Shown here: positions 14,775-23,609 of the stretch, in pieces
Position numbering within the stretch: the stretch's first letter is position 1
Layout of the letters: each line of letters opens with the position of its first letter
Source of the DNA: an uncultured Flavobacteriales bacterium
GTDB taxonomy: Bacteria; Bacteroidota; Bacteroidia; Flavobacteriales_D; Crocinitomicaceae
Length of the DNA: 43,228 bases
NCBI GenBank assembly: GCA_903945495.1
Contig: CAJAVU010000018.1
Span: 1-43,228, forward strand
Direction of reading: 5' to 3'
Translations under genes and position numbers: made by a program
The notes under the pieces: generated by a model
What the model was told of the DNA's origin: nothing
The model's database searches: none
Seen by the model: only the letters and a program-made list of their open reading frames with translations

Positions 14775-16838
14775 TTATTTCACCAACTTCTGAACCGTTT
14801 TACGAGTACCGATTTTAACTTCAACAAAATAAACCCCAGTCATAATATCTCCCAGATTTGTCAACTCGAAATGTTGTGTACCATTTGGTGTTATTTGCTG
14901 TTGTTGTATTATTCTACCTGCCGCATCAACCAAAGTTATTTCTCCAGATTCTGATGGTATTGCGCCTAAATCTATCGTTATGAATGAAGCAAATGGATTT
15001 GGATACACGGTATAATTTACTCCACCTAGTTCGTCTAAGTTTGTAAAACTACAACCATTCAATGTTCCCGGCATGTTGGCATCCAACCATTCAATTCTGC
15101 GTGTGAACCAATCTTTCAATCGTTGAACTTCTTCTGCAAAAGTTGCTGGTGGTGCTTGAACTTCTGGTGTTCCAGTTGAACTCGATAAATGACCCCACGT
15201 TAAGTAATGCCATTCTTGACTTTCCATCACAACGGCTGCAATAGAATCCACTTTTGCATGCAAATAAGGTAAACTCAAAATGTTTCTTCTGAAATCATCG
15301 TAGCGACAACGCAATTCATTCGCAAAAACGGTGTCTTCCAATAAACGTATATACCATCCTGGTGCATTTACATCTTGTCCGCCAATCGCATTGTACATGA
15401 ATTGTGACCCATCTTCAGATCCTGCCCACATGTCTTTCAATGCCCAATCGAAATCCCAAACAGGACCGGCTTTAATTTTTTTATAAGTGCCATCTAAATT
15501 GTCTTTGTCCTTAGAGAAAAAACGACTTTTTTTATAACCATCGCCATTTCTAGCGACTTCATTGACTATGAAATAATCAATAAAAGAGGTTGTAGAAATG
15601 TATTTTCTGTAGCCAAAATTTGGGTCATCAAAGTTTGAAGAGTACAAGACAGTTTCAAATTCATCCACAAAGTTTTGAATGTAGGTTTGTTGTTCTAATT
15701 GGATGTCTTCAGGTTTTGGATAATAGTAAACGAAATGGACATCCAATCCTGGAAATCCGATAGGGGAATAATTCGATTGCCAAGAATTTGAATTGTCCCA
15801 ATAATCAATTTTGAAAATGTACCCTCCTGTTAAATTATTACCAGTGATTTCAGTACTATCCAATTTTGCAATGTCGACGCGATTTGAATCTCGTTTGATT
15901 TTTTCTGCTAACAAATAAATTCCTTGATATTCTCCATTTAAAACAACATCAACATGCTTTGATCGAACACCATAATGTCCCAAACTATCAAACAATTCAA
16001 AGGGAACAACATTTCGAGCAAAGGATTTATCGTTGTAATTAGCCAATAAAAGCCAATCATTTTCGGCGGGCATTCCTAGAATGGATGAATCAATTGAATT
16101 TCCAAGTGCATCAATTAATTCAATTGAATAAGGTTTTTGCGGAAGGGATAAAGAGAAATTTCCACGGTACTCAATTCCAACTTTTCCATTGTATTCATTG
16201 TATGGATCTACCAAATGATTGCGATTTCCAGCACCATTGTAAATAATTCCCATGTCAACAATTGTTTTGATATCGTATCCAATTGCTTGACCACTTGTAT
16301 TGATTACAACAATTGGTAAATCAGATTCTGAGAATTGAAAATAATCACATGGCGTTGAACCAAACGTAATTGAACAATTAATCACGTTTCCTTCATCCGC
16401 TCCATAATTGTCAGTCACTCGGACCAACCAAGTTCCATTTGGATTTTGACCATTGTTAACTCCGCCCATTTGACTCATTGGTGCGAATGTTCCTATAAAA
16501 GGTGCAGTTCCTGAGGTGATTGGGTTTGTTGAAAATCCATTGAAACACGTATTGGTCATGTTGTCATCTCCACCACCTATTCCTTGAGCAAGTGTTTTTG
16601 TGGTTCCATCAGGCGCAACAATTTGAATTGTCAAATCAGCTAAATACGTGTGAGTTAGATTGATACAAACCGTCTCCAAACCGAAAGTTGTCGTGTTAAT
16701 AGCAGTTTGAGGTACCGAAACGGTAATTGGAATATTGACAGTTTGATTATCCAAAATAGCACCACCTCCTCCATTAAAGGTTTGCGCATAATTAACACTT
16801 AATAACAGCAATGAACCGAAAAGAGTAAGTATTTTCAT
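14775..16838 (-). CDS. CotH-kinase-domain T9SS secreted protein with N-terminal P-type domain
   Basis: A 687-residue secreted modular protein. Signal peptide 1-18 (ending NYAQ); residues about 30-160 look like a proprotein-convertase P/homo-B domain (NLTHTYLADLTIQIVAPDG, GTWLVRVTDNYGADEGN); about 190-520 is a CotH protein-kinase-like domain (GIYLLAEKIKRD, GPVWDFDWALKDMW); the last ~80 residues are a Por-type sorting domain (YPNPFASFITIDLG to VQKLVK). CotH proteins are atypical surface kinases in spore formers; in Bacteroidota they are common T9SS cargo of unknown target. Likely displayed on or released from the cell surface. No convincing promoter was found in the short divergent gap to hutI, and no terminator before the tRNA promoter. 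Confidence 0.88.
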   Translation of the reverse strand: MKILTLFGSLLLLSVNYAQTFNGGGGAILDNQTVNIPITVSVPQTAINTTTFGLETVCINLTHTYLADLTIQIVAPDGTTKTLAQGIGGGDDNMTNTCFNGFSTNPITSGTAPFIGTFAPMSQMGGVNNGQNPNGTWLVRVTDNYGADEGNVINCSITFGSTPCDYFQFSESDLPIVVINTSGQAIGYDIKTIVDMGIIYNGAGNRNHLVDPYNEYNGKVGIEYRGNFSLSLPQKPYSIELIDALGNSIDSSILGMPAENDWLLLANYNDKSFARNVVPFELFDSLGHYGVRSKHVDVVLNGEYQGIYLLAEKIKRDSNRVDIAKLDSTEITGNNLTGGYIFKIDYWDNSNSWQSNYSPIGFPGLDVHFVYYYPKPEDIQLEQQTYIQNFVDEFETVLYSSNFDDPNFGYRKYISTTSFIDYFIVNEVARNGDGYKKSRFFSKDKDNLDGTYKKIKAGPVWDFDWALKDMWAGSEDGSQFMYNAIGGQDVNAPGWYIRLLEDTVFANELRCRYDDFRRNILSLPYLHAKVDSIAAVVMESQEWHYLTWGHLSSSTGTPEVQAPPATFAEEVQRLKDWFTRRIEWLDANMPGTLNGCSFTNLDELGGVNYTVYPNPFASFITIDLGAIPSESGEITLVDAAGRIIQQQQITPNGTQHFELTNLGDIMTGVYFVEVKIGTRKTVQKLVK

Positions 16839-16849
16839 AATAACAATCG

Positions 16850-16857
16850 TATTTTTG
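16850..16857 (+). promoter_or_regulatory. -7 promoter element of hutI
   Basis: TATTTTTG fits TAnnTTTG. The predicted start (near 16861) lies upstream of the chosen ATG at 16891 and after an alternative upstream TTG. Confidence 0.5.
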
Positions 16858-16890
16858 TATTCCGAAGTTAAAATTATTTGCGTTCACTCA

Positions 16891-18123
16891 ATGAAAAAAG
16901 TACTCATCAAAAACATTAAAGGCCTTGTTCAAGTAGGCGAGGACATTCCTAAAATGTTAAAAGGCGCTGAAATGAAATCATTGCCAATCATCGAAAATGC
17001 GTTTTTAGCGCTGGAAGATGGAGTGATTGTTGCCTATGGTCCAATGGAAGATTGGGGTGGAATAACAGATTGGCGTGATCTTGAAATTATTGATGCAGAT
17101 GGGAAATTTGTTTTACCAGCATTCTGTGATGCGCACTCGCACACTGTTTTCGCCAAAAGCCGTGAAGAGGAATTTGTGGATCGAATTAATGGATTGACAT
17201 ATGAAGAAATAGCCTTGAAAGGTGGAGGAATTTTAAACTCTGCTCGTCGATTAGCTGATATGTCTGAAGACGAATTATATACTCAAGCTTTAGCGCGTGT
17301 TGAAAAATTAAAAAGCTACGGAACAGGCGCATTGGAAATTAAATCGGGATACGGTTTATCGGTCGAAGCTGAATTGAAAATGTTGCGTGTCATCAAGCGC
17401 TTGAAAGAATCAGCTGGAATTGAAATCAAAGCAACGTTTTTGGGAGCACATGCTTTTCCTAAAGAATTTAAAGAAAATCATCGTGGTTATATTGATTTAA
17501 TTATCAATGAAATGCTGCCGAAAATCGCAGAAGAGAAGCTTGCTGATTTTATAGATGTGTTCTGTGAGCGCAATTATTTTTCCTTAGAAGAAATGGGGGA
17601 AATTTTGTTGGCTGGAGCGAAATATGGATTAATTCCTAAAGTTCATGTGAATCAGTTTACTGTAATGGGAGGTATTAAAAAAGCAATCGAACTAGGAGCC
17701 TTGTCTGTGGATCATTTAGAAGAAATTGATGAAGCGGATATCGAAGCCTTGAAAAATTCGAATTGCATGCCAACACTTTTACCTAGTTGCTCACATTTTA
17801 TCAATATTCCTTACGGAAATGCACGTTTAATGATTGATAGCGGTTTACCTGTTGCACTTGCGAGTGATTTTAATCCAGGAACAACACCTTCTGGAAACTT
17901 GGGATTCGTTTGGTCGTTGGCGTGCGTTAAACAAAAAATGACACCAGAAGAAGCGTTAAACGCCTTAACGGTGAACGCTGCTTATGCAATGGGATTGTCT
18001 GAAACACATGGAAAAATTGCATTAGGAAGAAAAACACCAATTTTAATCACAAAAGAAATTCCTTCCTTGGCGTACATTCCTTATGCGTTTGGTGATCAGC
18101 ACATCGAACAAATTATTGCATGA
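16891..18123 (+). CDS. hutI: Imidazolonepropionase
   Basis: A 410-residue amidohydrolase of the histidine-degradation pathway that opens 4-imidazolone-5-propionate to N-formimino-L-glutamate. Metal-binding HxH is visible in FCDAHSHTVFAKSREEEF, with KVHVNQF and SVDHLEE supplying further ligands and SDFNPGTTPSG near the end; this set is typical of HutI. The ATG at 16891 gives the usual length; the longer reading from TTG at 16855 starts inside the -7 box. No hutH, hutU or hutG lies nearby, so the pathway is scattered in this genome or the enzyme stands alone. The next gene follows after 43 bases and may be co-transcribed. Confidence 0.92.
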   Translation: MKKVLIKNIKGLVQVGEDIPKMLKGAEMKSLPIIENAFLALEDGVIVAYGPMEDWGGITDWRDLEIIDADGKFVLPAFCDAHSHTVFAKSREEEFVDRINGLTYEEIALKGGGILNSARRLADMSEDELYTQALARVEKLKSYGTGALEIKSGYGLSVEAELKMLRVIKRLKESAGIEIKATFLGAHAFPKEFKENHRGYIDLIINEMLPKIAEEKLADFIDVFCERNYFSLEEMGEILLAGAKYGLIPKVHVNQFTVMGGIKKAIELGALSVDHLEEIDEADIEALKNSNCMPTLLPSCSHFINIPYGNARLMIDSGLPVALASDFNPGTTPSGNLGFVWSLACVKQKMTPEEALNALTVNAAYAMGLSETHGKIALGRKTPILITKEIPSLAYIPYAFGDQHIEQIIA

Positions 18124-18166
18124 TATTTGCCTAAAAAATGTACCTTTATCCTAGAAAAGTCAAAGA

Positions 18167-19405
18167 ATGAAAGTGAAAGTGAAGTTTGAATCTATGTGGC
18201 TAACAGCAATGTTGGTGCTTTTTTGTTCAGTAGGTTTTGGGCAAACGATTCAGCACGACAATGAACTTTTATGGGAGATTTCTGGAAATGGATTAAAATC
18301 AAAAAGTTACTTGTACGGAAGTTTACATTCCAACGACAAACGCCTTTTTCGTCTTTCTGATTCAACGTATTATGCTCTGGAAAAATCAAGCGCAATAGTT
18401 TTAGAAACGGATGTTTTTTCGCTTTTTAATGAATGGGACACACGCCAAGAAGAGGTGAAAATATTGTTTGACAACAAAGGAAATCCATACACATCTTCGA
18501 ATGAACCAAGTAAAACCATTTATGGAAATGAGGATGGAATGCCTCAGTTTTTAGATGCGTATTTCCTTGAATATTGCTACAATGCAGGTAAGAAGTTTTT
18601 TCCGCTTGAAACAGTGGATGATCAATTGGATTTAATTTCTGAATGGGGAAAACCAGAAGGATTGAATTTCTCAGCAGCAACTTACACAATTACGCAGGAA
18701 CGAATGATAGAATTTTACCTAAAGGGTGATATCACTTCGCTTGATCGTATGATGCGCGGAAACTTGAAGATGGTTCCAGGCATGTACGAAGATATGATTG
18801 TGAAACGCAATGCTAAAATGGCAAAAGGAATTGATTCTTTGATTCGTGTGAACGGAACATTTGTTGCGGTTGGTGCTGGTCATTTAGCTGGTGATGAAGG
18901 CTTGATTAATTTATTGCGTAAAAAAGGATATCGTTTAAGAAAAGTAACTGCGACATTCGCTGAAATTCCTACCAAAGAAAAAGAAAGTGTTAGCTCAAAT
19001 CGTTCGTATAATTTCTCAATCGATTCTATTGGCTTGGTAGCTGTTTTTCCTGGAAAACCCTTAGAAACAAAAATTTGGGAAAGTCATCCTTACATTGTCT
19101 ACCGCGAAATGGGTCAAGGAAATACCTATTCAATAGAAGTGGTTCCAATCGATGGTACAATTAGTCTCGAAGAACAAGCTGCAATTTACATCGCAAGTCC
19201 TGATGCGGCCAATTACAAACACATGGTCTTGGACGATGGTTACGAAGTTTACGAAGGACTTTCGGATACATATCCTGAAGGTTTGCATTGGGTAAGATTG
19301 GTGCAAAGTGACACACATTTGTTGATTATCAAAGCCTACGGAGGCAACAAATTCATGAACTCAAATCGTCCACGAACATTCTTTAGTAAAGTTGGATTTG
19401 AGTAG
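18167..19405 (+). CDS. TraB/GumN-family exported protein with extra C-terminal region
   Basis: A 412-residue exported protein: signal peptide with the hydrophobic stretch MWLTAMLVLFCSVGFGQ. Residues about 35-270 fit the TraB/GumN family (LLWEISGNGLKSKSYLYGSLH at the start, FVAVGAGHLAGDEGLINLL at the end), which is related to metal-dependent Tiki-type proteases. The region after residue ~285 (NRSYNFSIDSIGLVAVFPGKP to the C-terminus, about 130 residues) is not part of the usual ~290-residue family and I do not recognise it. It follows hutI after 43 bases. A TACCTTTA at 18141-18148 may be a weak -7 box. Function unknown. Confidence 0.75.
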   Translation: MKVKVKFESMWLTAMLVLFCSVGFGQTIQHDNELLWEISGNGLKSKSYLYGSLHSNDKRLFRLSDSTYYALEKSSAIVLETDVFSLFNEWDTRQEEVKILFDNKGNPYTSSNEPSKTIYGNEDGMPQFLDAYFLEYCYNAGKKFFPLETVDDQLDLISEWGKPEGLNFSAATYTITQERMIEFYLKGDITSLDRMMRGNLKMVPGMYEDMIVKRNAKMAKGIDSLIRVNGTFVAVGAGHLAGDEGLINLLRKKGYRLRKVTATFAEIPTKEKESVSSNRSYNFSIDSIGLVAVFPGKPLETKIWESHPYIVYREMGQGNTYSIEVVPIDGTISLEEQAAIYIASPDAANYKHMVLDDGYEVYEGLSDTYPEGLHWVRLVQSDTHLLIIKAYGGNKFMNSNRPRTFFSKVGFE

Positions 19406-19453
19406 ATAATCGCAAAAATCAAGAAAATAAAGCGGTAAAATCAATTATTCTGT

Positions 19454-19461
19454 TAGTTTTG
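19454..19461 (+). promoter_or_regulatory. -7 promoter element of the ATPase/nuclease operon
   Basis: TAGTTTTG fits TAnnTTTG; leader of about 14 bases to the ATG at 19479. No clear -33 TTTG. Confidence 0.5.
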
Positions 19462-19478
19462 TTGTAAAATAGAACAAC

Positions 19479-20609
19479 ATGATTTCTCGCATTCAATACG
19501 CTCAACTCAAAGAAAATATTGCTTCCAATAAACTTATTTTGTTGACGGGACCACGATGTGTCGGTAAACGAACAGCTGTTCAACTTGCACTTTCAGACCT
19601 ATCGGTTTCTGCAGTGGAATTTGATGCTTCTAACAAGAAAGTGAAGAAGTTGTTTGAGATTGTCAACGTGAAAAATTTGACGATCAATTTCAACGGAAGC
19701 AAATTCGTAGTGATCCACGAAGCGCAATATTTGGAAAATCTGCAAGACATGATTGAGTTGGTGCTTTCGGGAGAAATTAATTCAACTTTGATTTTGTGTT
19801 GTTCATACGAACCAATGATTGATGAAGTTTTGCGAGAGGTTCTTCAAATTCAAGGTTTGGAATTGACACTTTTACCTACAACATTCTATGAATTGGCGCA
19901 AAAAAATTCCCTTCCCGAAGAAGAAAAATTACTCGAACAACGCTTGATTTATGGAAATTATCCTGCGGTTACCGAAGATTTAGAAAACGCCGATTTAACC
20001 TTACGCGAAATGGTGCAAGAAGTGATTTTTACGAATCTAGGCGTAAGCGATCGTATCAACAAAGGCGATAAATTGGTGCGCATGCTTCAGATTATTTCCT
20101 TCAACATTGGTGAACCAATTTCCTACAATGAAATTGCAGAAAAATGTGGTTTGGATAATGAAACGGTTGAACGCTATGTTGATCTGTTGGTGCGTTCGTT
20201 CATTCTTCTCCGCATTCCAACTTATTACAATGGTCATCGCTACGAATTGAAAAAAACGCACGTCATTTATTTTGTCGACAATGGTCTTCGAAATGTCTTG
20301 ATTAGCAATTTTAATCCGATGTTCTTGCGCAACGACATTGATCAATTATGGCGCAACTGGTTAATTTCAGAACGTATCAAATGGAATCGCTTGAATGGAA
20401 AAACCGCTGAGTATAAATTCTGGAGAACACATACACGACAAAGCATGGATTTCATTGAAATTGACGGTCAAAAAATTGCTGCATACAAATCGTCGTGGGA
20501 GAAGAAAAAGAAAGTGAAATTTCCTGCAGCTTTTACCGAGGCGTATCCAACAATCTCAACGCATACCTTGAATCGATCGACTTATTGGGGATTCCTAACA
20601 AAAAAATAA
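19479..20609 (+). CDS. AAA_14/DUF4143-type ATPase
   Basis: A 376-residue predicted cytoplasmic P-loop ATPase. Walker A is GPRCVGKRT (residues 24-32). The usual Walker B of this family ends in D-E, but here it reads FVVIHEAQYL: His80 replaces the Asp, with Glu81 kept. Residues about 180-330 form a DUF4143-like region with a winged-helix feel (GEPISYNEIAEKCGLDNETVERYVDLLVRSFILLRI). Such proteins are widespread and functionally obscure. The gene ends three bases before the start of an AddB-like nuclease, so the two are surely co-transcribed; this is unusual context for an AAA_14 protein and hints at a joint DNA-related task, which is inference. Confidence 0.8.
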   Translation: MISRIQYAQLKENIASNKLILLTGPRCVGKRTAVQLALSDLSVSAVEFDASNKKVKKLFEIVNVKNLTINFNGSKFVVIHEAQYLENLQDMIELVLSGEINSTLILCCSYEPMIDEVLREVLQIQGLELTLLPTTFYELAQKNSLPEEEKLLEQRLIYGNYPAVTEDLENADLTLREMVQEVIFTNLGVSDRINKGDKLVRMLQIISFNIGEPISYNEIAEKCGLDNETVERYVDLLVRSFILLRIPTYYNGHRYELKKTHVIYFVDNGLRNVLISNFNPMFLRNDIDQLWRNWLISERIKWNRLNGKTAEYKFWRTHTRQSMDFIEIDGQKIAAYKSSWEKKKKVKFPAAFTEAYPTISTHTLNRSTYWGFLTKK

Positions 20610-20612
20610 ACC

Positions 20613-23435
20613 ATGAATTTCACTGACCGAATTGCCGATTACATCGTTGAACAACAACTCGATTTAAAACACGTTACGATTGTTCTACCTTCTGAACGTG
20701 CTAAAAAATACATTGCAGCTTCGCTTTTTCGTAAGTTTCAACGCCCAATTTTAGCGCCCGAAATGATTACGATTGATCGTTGGGTGCGCGATTTATCTGA
20801 TAAAACAGTCATTGATAAAACACGTGCCTTGGTGCGCCTGTTTTCTGTACAGTTAGAGAATTTAACGAATGACAAAGATGCTTCCTTTGATGAATTTTTA
20901 TCGTGGGGAATGACCTTACTTTCAGATTTTGATGAGTTGGATCGCTATCTCTTATCATCGGAACAGGTATTTAAGAACCTTGCCGATATTAAGGAAATTG
21001 AAAATTGGAGTTTTGACTCCGATAATCTTTCTGAAGGACAAAAGCGTTTCATGGAATTTTGGGATCGTTTGCCAGATTATTACAGACGTTTGAACGAACA
21101 GCTCGATAAAGAAAAGGTTTGCTACATGGGTAAAGCCTACCGTTTTGTAGCAGAAAACATTGATGTTATTTTCCGAAAAGACAAAGAACGCCATTTCATT
21201 TTTGCAGGATTTAATGCTTTGTCGAAAGCAGAGATTTCAATTATGAAACAACTGCAGCAAATGGGACGTGGACACATTCTAATCAACGCGGATAAGTATT
21301 ATCTAGAAAATGATAGTCATGAAGCGGGTCGTTTCATGCGCCAATTGATGAAAGAATTGGTCGTGAGCAAATTGCCGTATGTTGAAGATGAAATTTCCGC
21401 AGGAACAAAGCATTTACGTGTGATTGAATGTGCGCAACATACAGGACAAGTAAAAGCCGCTTCAACGATTTTGGATCAGATGACCAAAGAGGAAATTGAT
21501 GAAACAATGGTTTTGTTGGCGGATGAAAGTTTGATTGCGCCACTTCTTAGAAATTTACCAAAGAAAATAGGTCAAGCGAATATCACATTGGGTTTACCCT
21601 TGCGCAATACTTCTTTGCGAACATGGGTCGATTTGCTCTTCGGAATGCAGGAAAATAAAAGCCGCTTTTCAACTGAGGCGATATACATTCACGACTTACA
21701 AAAATTGTGGAATCATCCATTTTTGACAGCCTTGTTGAGCAAGGAAGAAAAGTCGAAAATTGCAGAAGTGGAATTTCGTTTGATTAAGAACAATAGCATT
21801 TTTCAAAATTTAAAAAGTATTGAAATTGGTCCTGTTCCCGATGAACTACTTGCCTTGTTGAGTGTGAACTGGAAAGATGATTGGAAGCTGGCAATGCAAC
21901 AAATTCGCAAAATCAACGATACGCTTTACCAACATTTAGCGAAAACGGATGCTTTTGAAAAAGCAATTATACAAGGGTTTGATCATGCCTTACAGGATTT
22001 TGAAAACATCATCGATGAAGGAATTCCAGCGATGTCTTTGAAAAGTTTCAAGCATTTATTTCAACAGCATTGGAACACAAAAAGCATTGCTTACCACGGA
22101 AATCCCTTGGATGGTTTGCAAATCATGGGATTATTGGAAACACGTTTGTTGGACTTCAAAAAAATCATTGTTCTTGGTTTAAACGAGGGAAAAATGCCTC
22201 CAACGAATCCAATTCAAACGATGATTCCTATGGACTTGCGTTCCTATTTTCAGTTGCCAACGCCACGTGACAAGCAAGGACTGTTTGCGCACCACTTTTA
22301 TCGCTTGTTACACGCCTGTGAAGATATGTGGGTGACGTACACATCAGCGCAAGAAAGCATTGGATCGAATGAAGCGAGTCGTTACTTAATCCAGTTGGAA
22401 TTGGAATTGAGCAGAATGAATCCGAATTTCAAAATGGAACGACAATTCTATTCGATTCCCAATGAAACGAGTGAAACAGAGTCGGTTCAAGAAGTACAAA
22501 AAACACCAGAAGTCATTCAGCGCTTGGATGAATTGTTTGAAGCACCAATTTCCGCTTCGGCTTTGAATAAATACATGAAATGTCCACTCGATTTTTACTA
22601 CCGACATGTCTTAGAATTTGGAGAAGAAGATACCATTGAAGAAGAAGTGGAAAGTAGTACTTTGGGAACGTTTATTCACAACGTTTTGGAGAAATTGTAC
22701 ATGCCGTTTGCGCGCCACAACAAGGATAAAACATTAAAAGCTTTACCACCACCAAACATAACTTCGTTTGATATCGACAAAATGTTGAAGGAATACGAAT
22801 ACATGATTGAAAAGGAATTTAATGAGCATTTCAACAAGGATAAATCAGCGTATGCAACGGGGAAAAATCTCTTGAGTTTCAAGATGGCGGTTGAGTTGAT
22901 GGAACGTATTTTGAAGCAAGAAAAGAAATTTTTAAGTCAGCAAACTGAACCTGTTTTCATCGAATACTTGGAGGCCGAATTGCATGCTGATATGGAAATT
23001 GAACTGGCTGGAACACCCAAAACAATTCATTTCAAAGGCTTTGTTGACCGCATCGATTCAATTGGTGGTAAAATTCGCATCATCGATTATAAATCAGGTA
23101 AAGTGAAAACCGACGATGTGCAGATGAAAGATGTAAAGAGCGAAGACGAACTCATCAAACATTTTGGAAAAACCAAGCATGCTTTGCAGTTATCCTTGTA
23201 CAATTATTTGTATTTGAAAAATTTTGGAGTTCTACCGTATCAAGCCGGAATTTATTCGCTGATCAATATATCAGATGGCATTTTCCCGTTCGAAGGAAAG
23301 AACAAAACAAATGCAGAATTATTGGAATTGTTTGAACGCTTCATCGAACAAGTCATCAATGAAATTTACACTGTTGACCAACCATTTGTGCATCAACAAA
23401 CCGGAATGAAAAATTGGTGTTTGTATTGTGATTAG
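20613..23435 (+). CDS. AddB-like PD-(D/E)XK nuclease family protein
   Basis: A 940-residue protein resembling the AddB/RexB half of bacterial helicase-nucleases. The N-terminal part (VTIVLPSERAKKYIAASLF) is an inactivated-helicase-like region. The C-terminal nuclease core is intact: FVDRID (Asp812), then IIDYKSGK (Asp825, Lys827), the PD-(D/E)XK pattern. Cys657 (MKCPLDFYY) and the C-terminal Cys936-x2-Cys939 match three of the four cysteines that hold a [4Fe-4S] cluster in AddB; the expected fourth Cys a few residues later is absent because the protein stops right after WCLYCD. No UvrD-like AddA partner is in the window; the partner in the operon is an AAA_14 ATPase. A role in double-strand-break processing is likely. 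Confidence 0.85.
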   Translation: MNFTDRIADYIVEQQLDLKHVTIVLPSERAKKYIAASLFRKFQRPILAPEMITIDRWVRDLSDKTVIDKTRALVRLFSVQLENLTNDKDASFDEFLSWGMTLLSDFDELDRYLLSSEQVFKNLADIKEIENWSFDSDNLSEGQKRFMEFWDRLPDYYRRLNEQLDKEKVCYMGKAYRFVAENIDVIFRKDKERHFIFAGFNALSKAEISIMKQLQQMGRGHILINADKYYLENDSHEAGRFMRQLMKELVVSKLPYVEDEISAGTKHLRVIECAQHTGQVKAASTILDQMTKEEIDETMVLLADESLIAPLLRNLPKKIGQANITLGLPLRNTSLRTWVDLLFGMQENKSRFSTEAIYIHDLQKLWNHPFLTALLSKEEKSKIAEVEFRLIKNNSIFQNLKSIEIGPVPDELLALLSVNWKDDWKLAMQQIRKINDTLYQHLAKTDAFEKAIIQGFDHALQDFENIIDEGIPAMSLKSFKHLFQQHWNTKSIAYHGNPLDGLQIMGLLETRLLDFKKIIVLGLNEGKMPPTNPIQTMIPMDLRSYFQLPTPRDKQGLFAHHFYRLLHACEDMWVTYTSAQESIGSNEASRYLIQLELELSRMNPNFKMERQFYSIPNETSETESVQEVQKTPEVIQRLDELFEAPISASALNKYMKCPLDFYYRHVLEFGEEDTIEEEVESSTLGTFIHNVLEKLYMPFARHNKDKTLKALPPPNITSFDIDKMLKEYEYMIEKEFNEHFNKDKSAYATGKNLLSFKMAVELMERILKQEKKFLSQQTEPVFIEYLEAELHADMEIELAGTPKTIHFKGFVDRIDSIGGKIRIIDYKSGKVKTDDVQMKDVKSEDELIKHFGKTKHALQLSLYNYLYLKNFGVLPYQAGIYSLINISDGIFPFEGKNKTNAELLELFERFIEQVINEIYTVDQPFVHQQTGMKNWCLYCD

Positions 23436-23440
23436 GCATA

Positions 23441-23507
23441 AAAAAACCTGAAAAGAACTCTTGGAAGATGATCCGAAGATCGGAAGAGGTAGGAGCTCTT
23501 TTCAGGT
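23441..23507 (-). ncRNA. Structured RNA / complex terminator with cUUCGg loop
   Basis: On the minus strand a 15-bp outer stem (ACCTGAAAAGAGCTC with GAGTTCTTTTCAGGT, one G-U) encloses 32 bases holding an inner hairpin GATC-TTCG-GATC, i.e. an extra-stable cUUCGg tetraloop. Seven T follow at once. This is a strong intrinsic terminator for the ankyrin gene (stop at 23610), about 100 bases downstream of it, or the 3' end of a small RNA cut from or transcribed within that 3' region. On the plus strand no T tract follows the stem, so it is a weaker end for the nuclease gene. No clear -7 box was seen in 23510-23609. Confidence 0.6.
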
Positions 23508-23609
23508 ACCTGCAAGGAAAATAAAACCAGTGTTGAACAATCGTTTTTGCTTCAACAATTTAAAGACGAATAGGCTTGAAAAATGGTTGGGTAAAAAAGT
23601 GAAAAAAGT

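Noticed and set aside
23478-23489. AGATCGGAAGAG, identical to the 12-base core of a common sequencing adapter
   Set aside because: The match stops after 12 bases, and the bases form part of the UUCG hairpin and the flanking structure. Coincidence is more likely than contamination, but raw reads across 23440-23510 should be checked because the nuclease gene ends abnormally just upstream.
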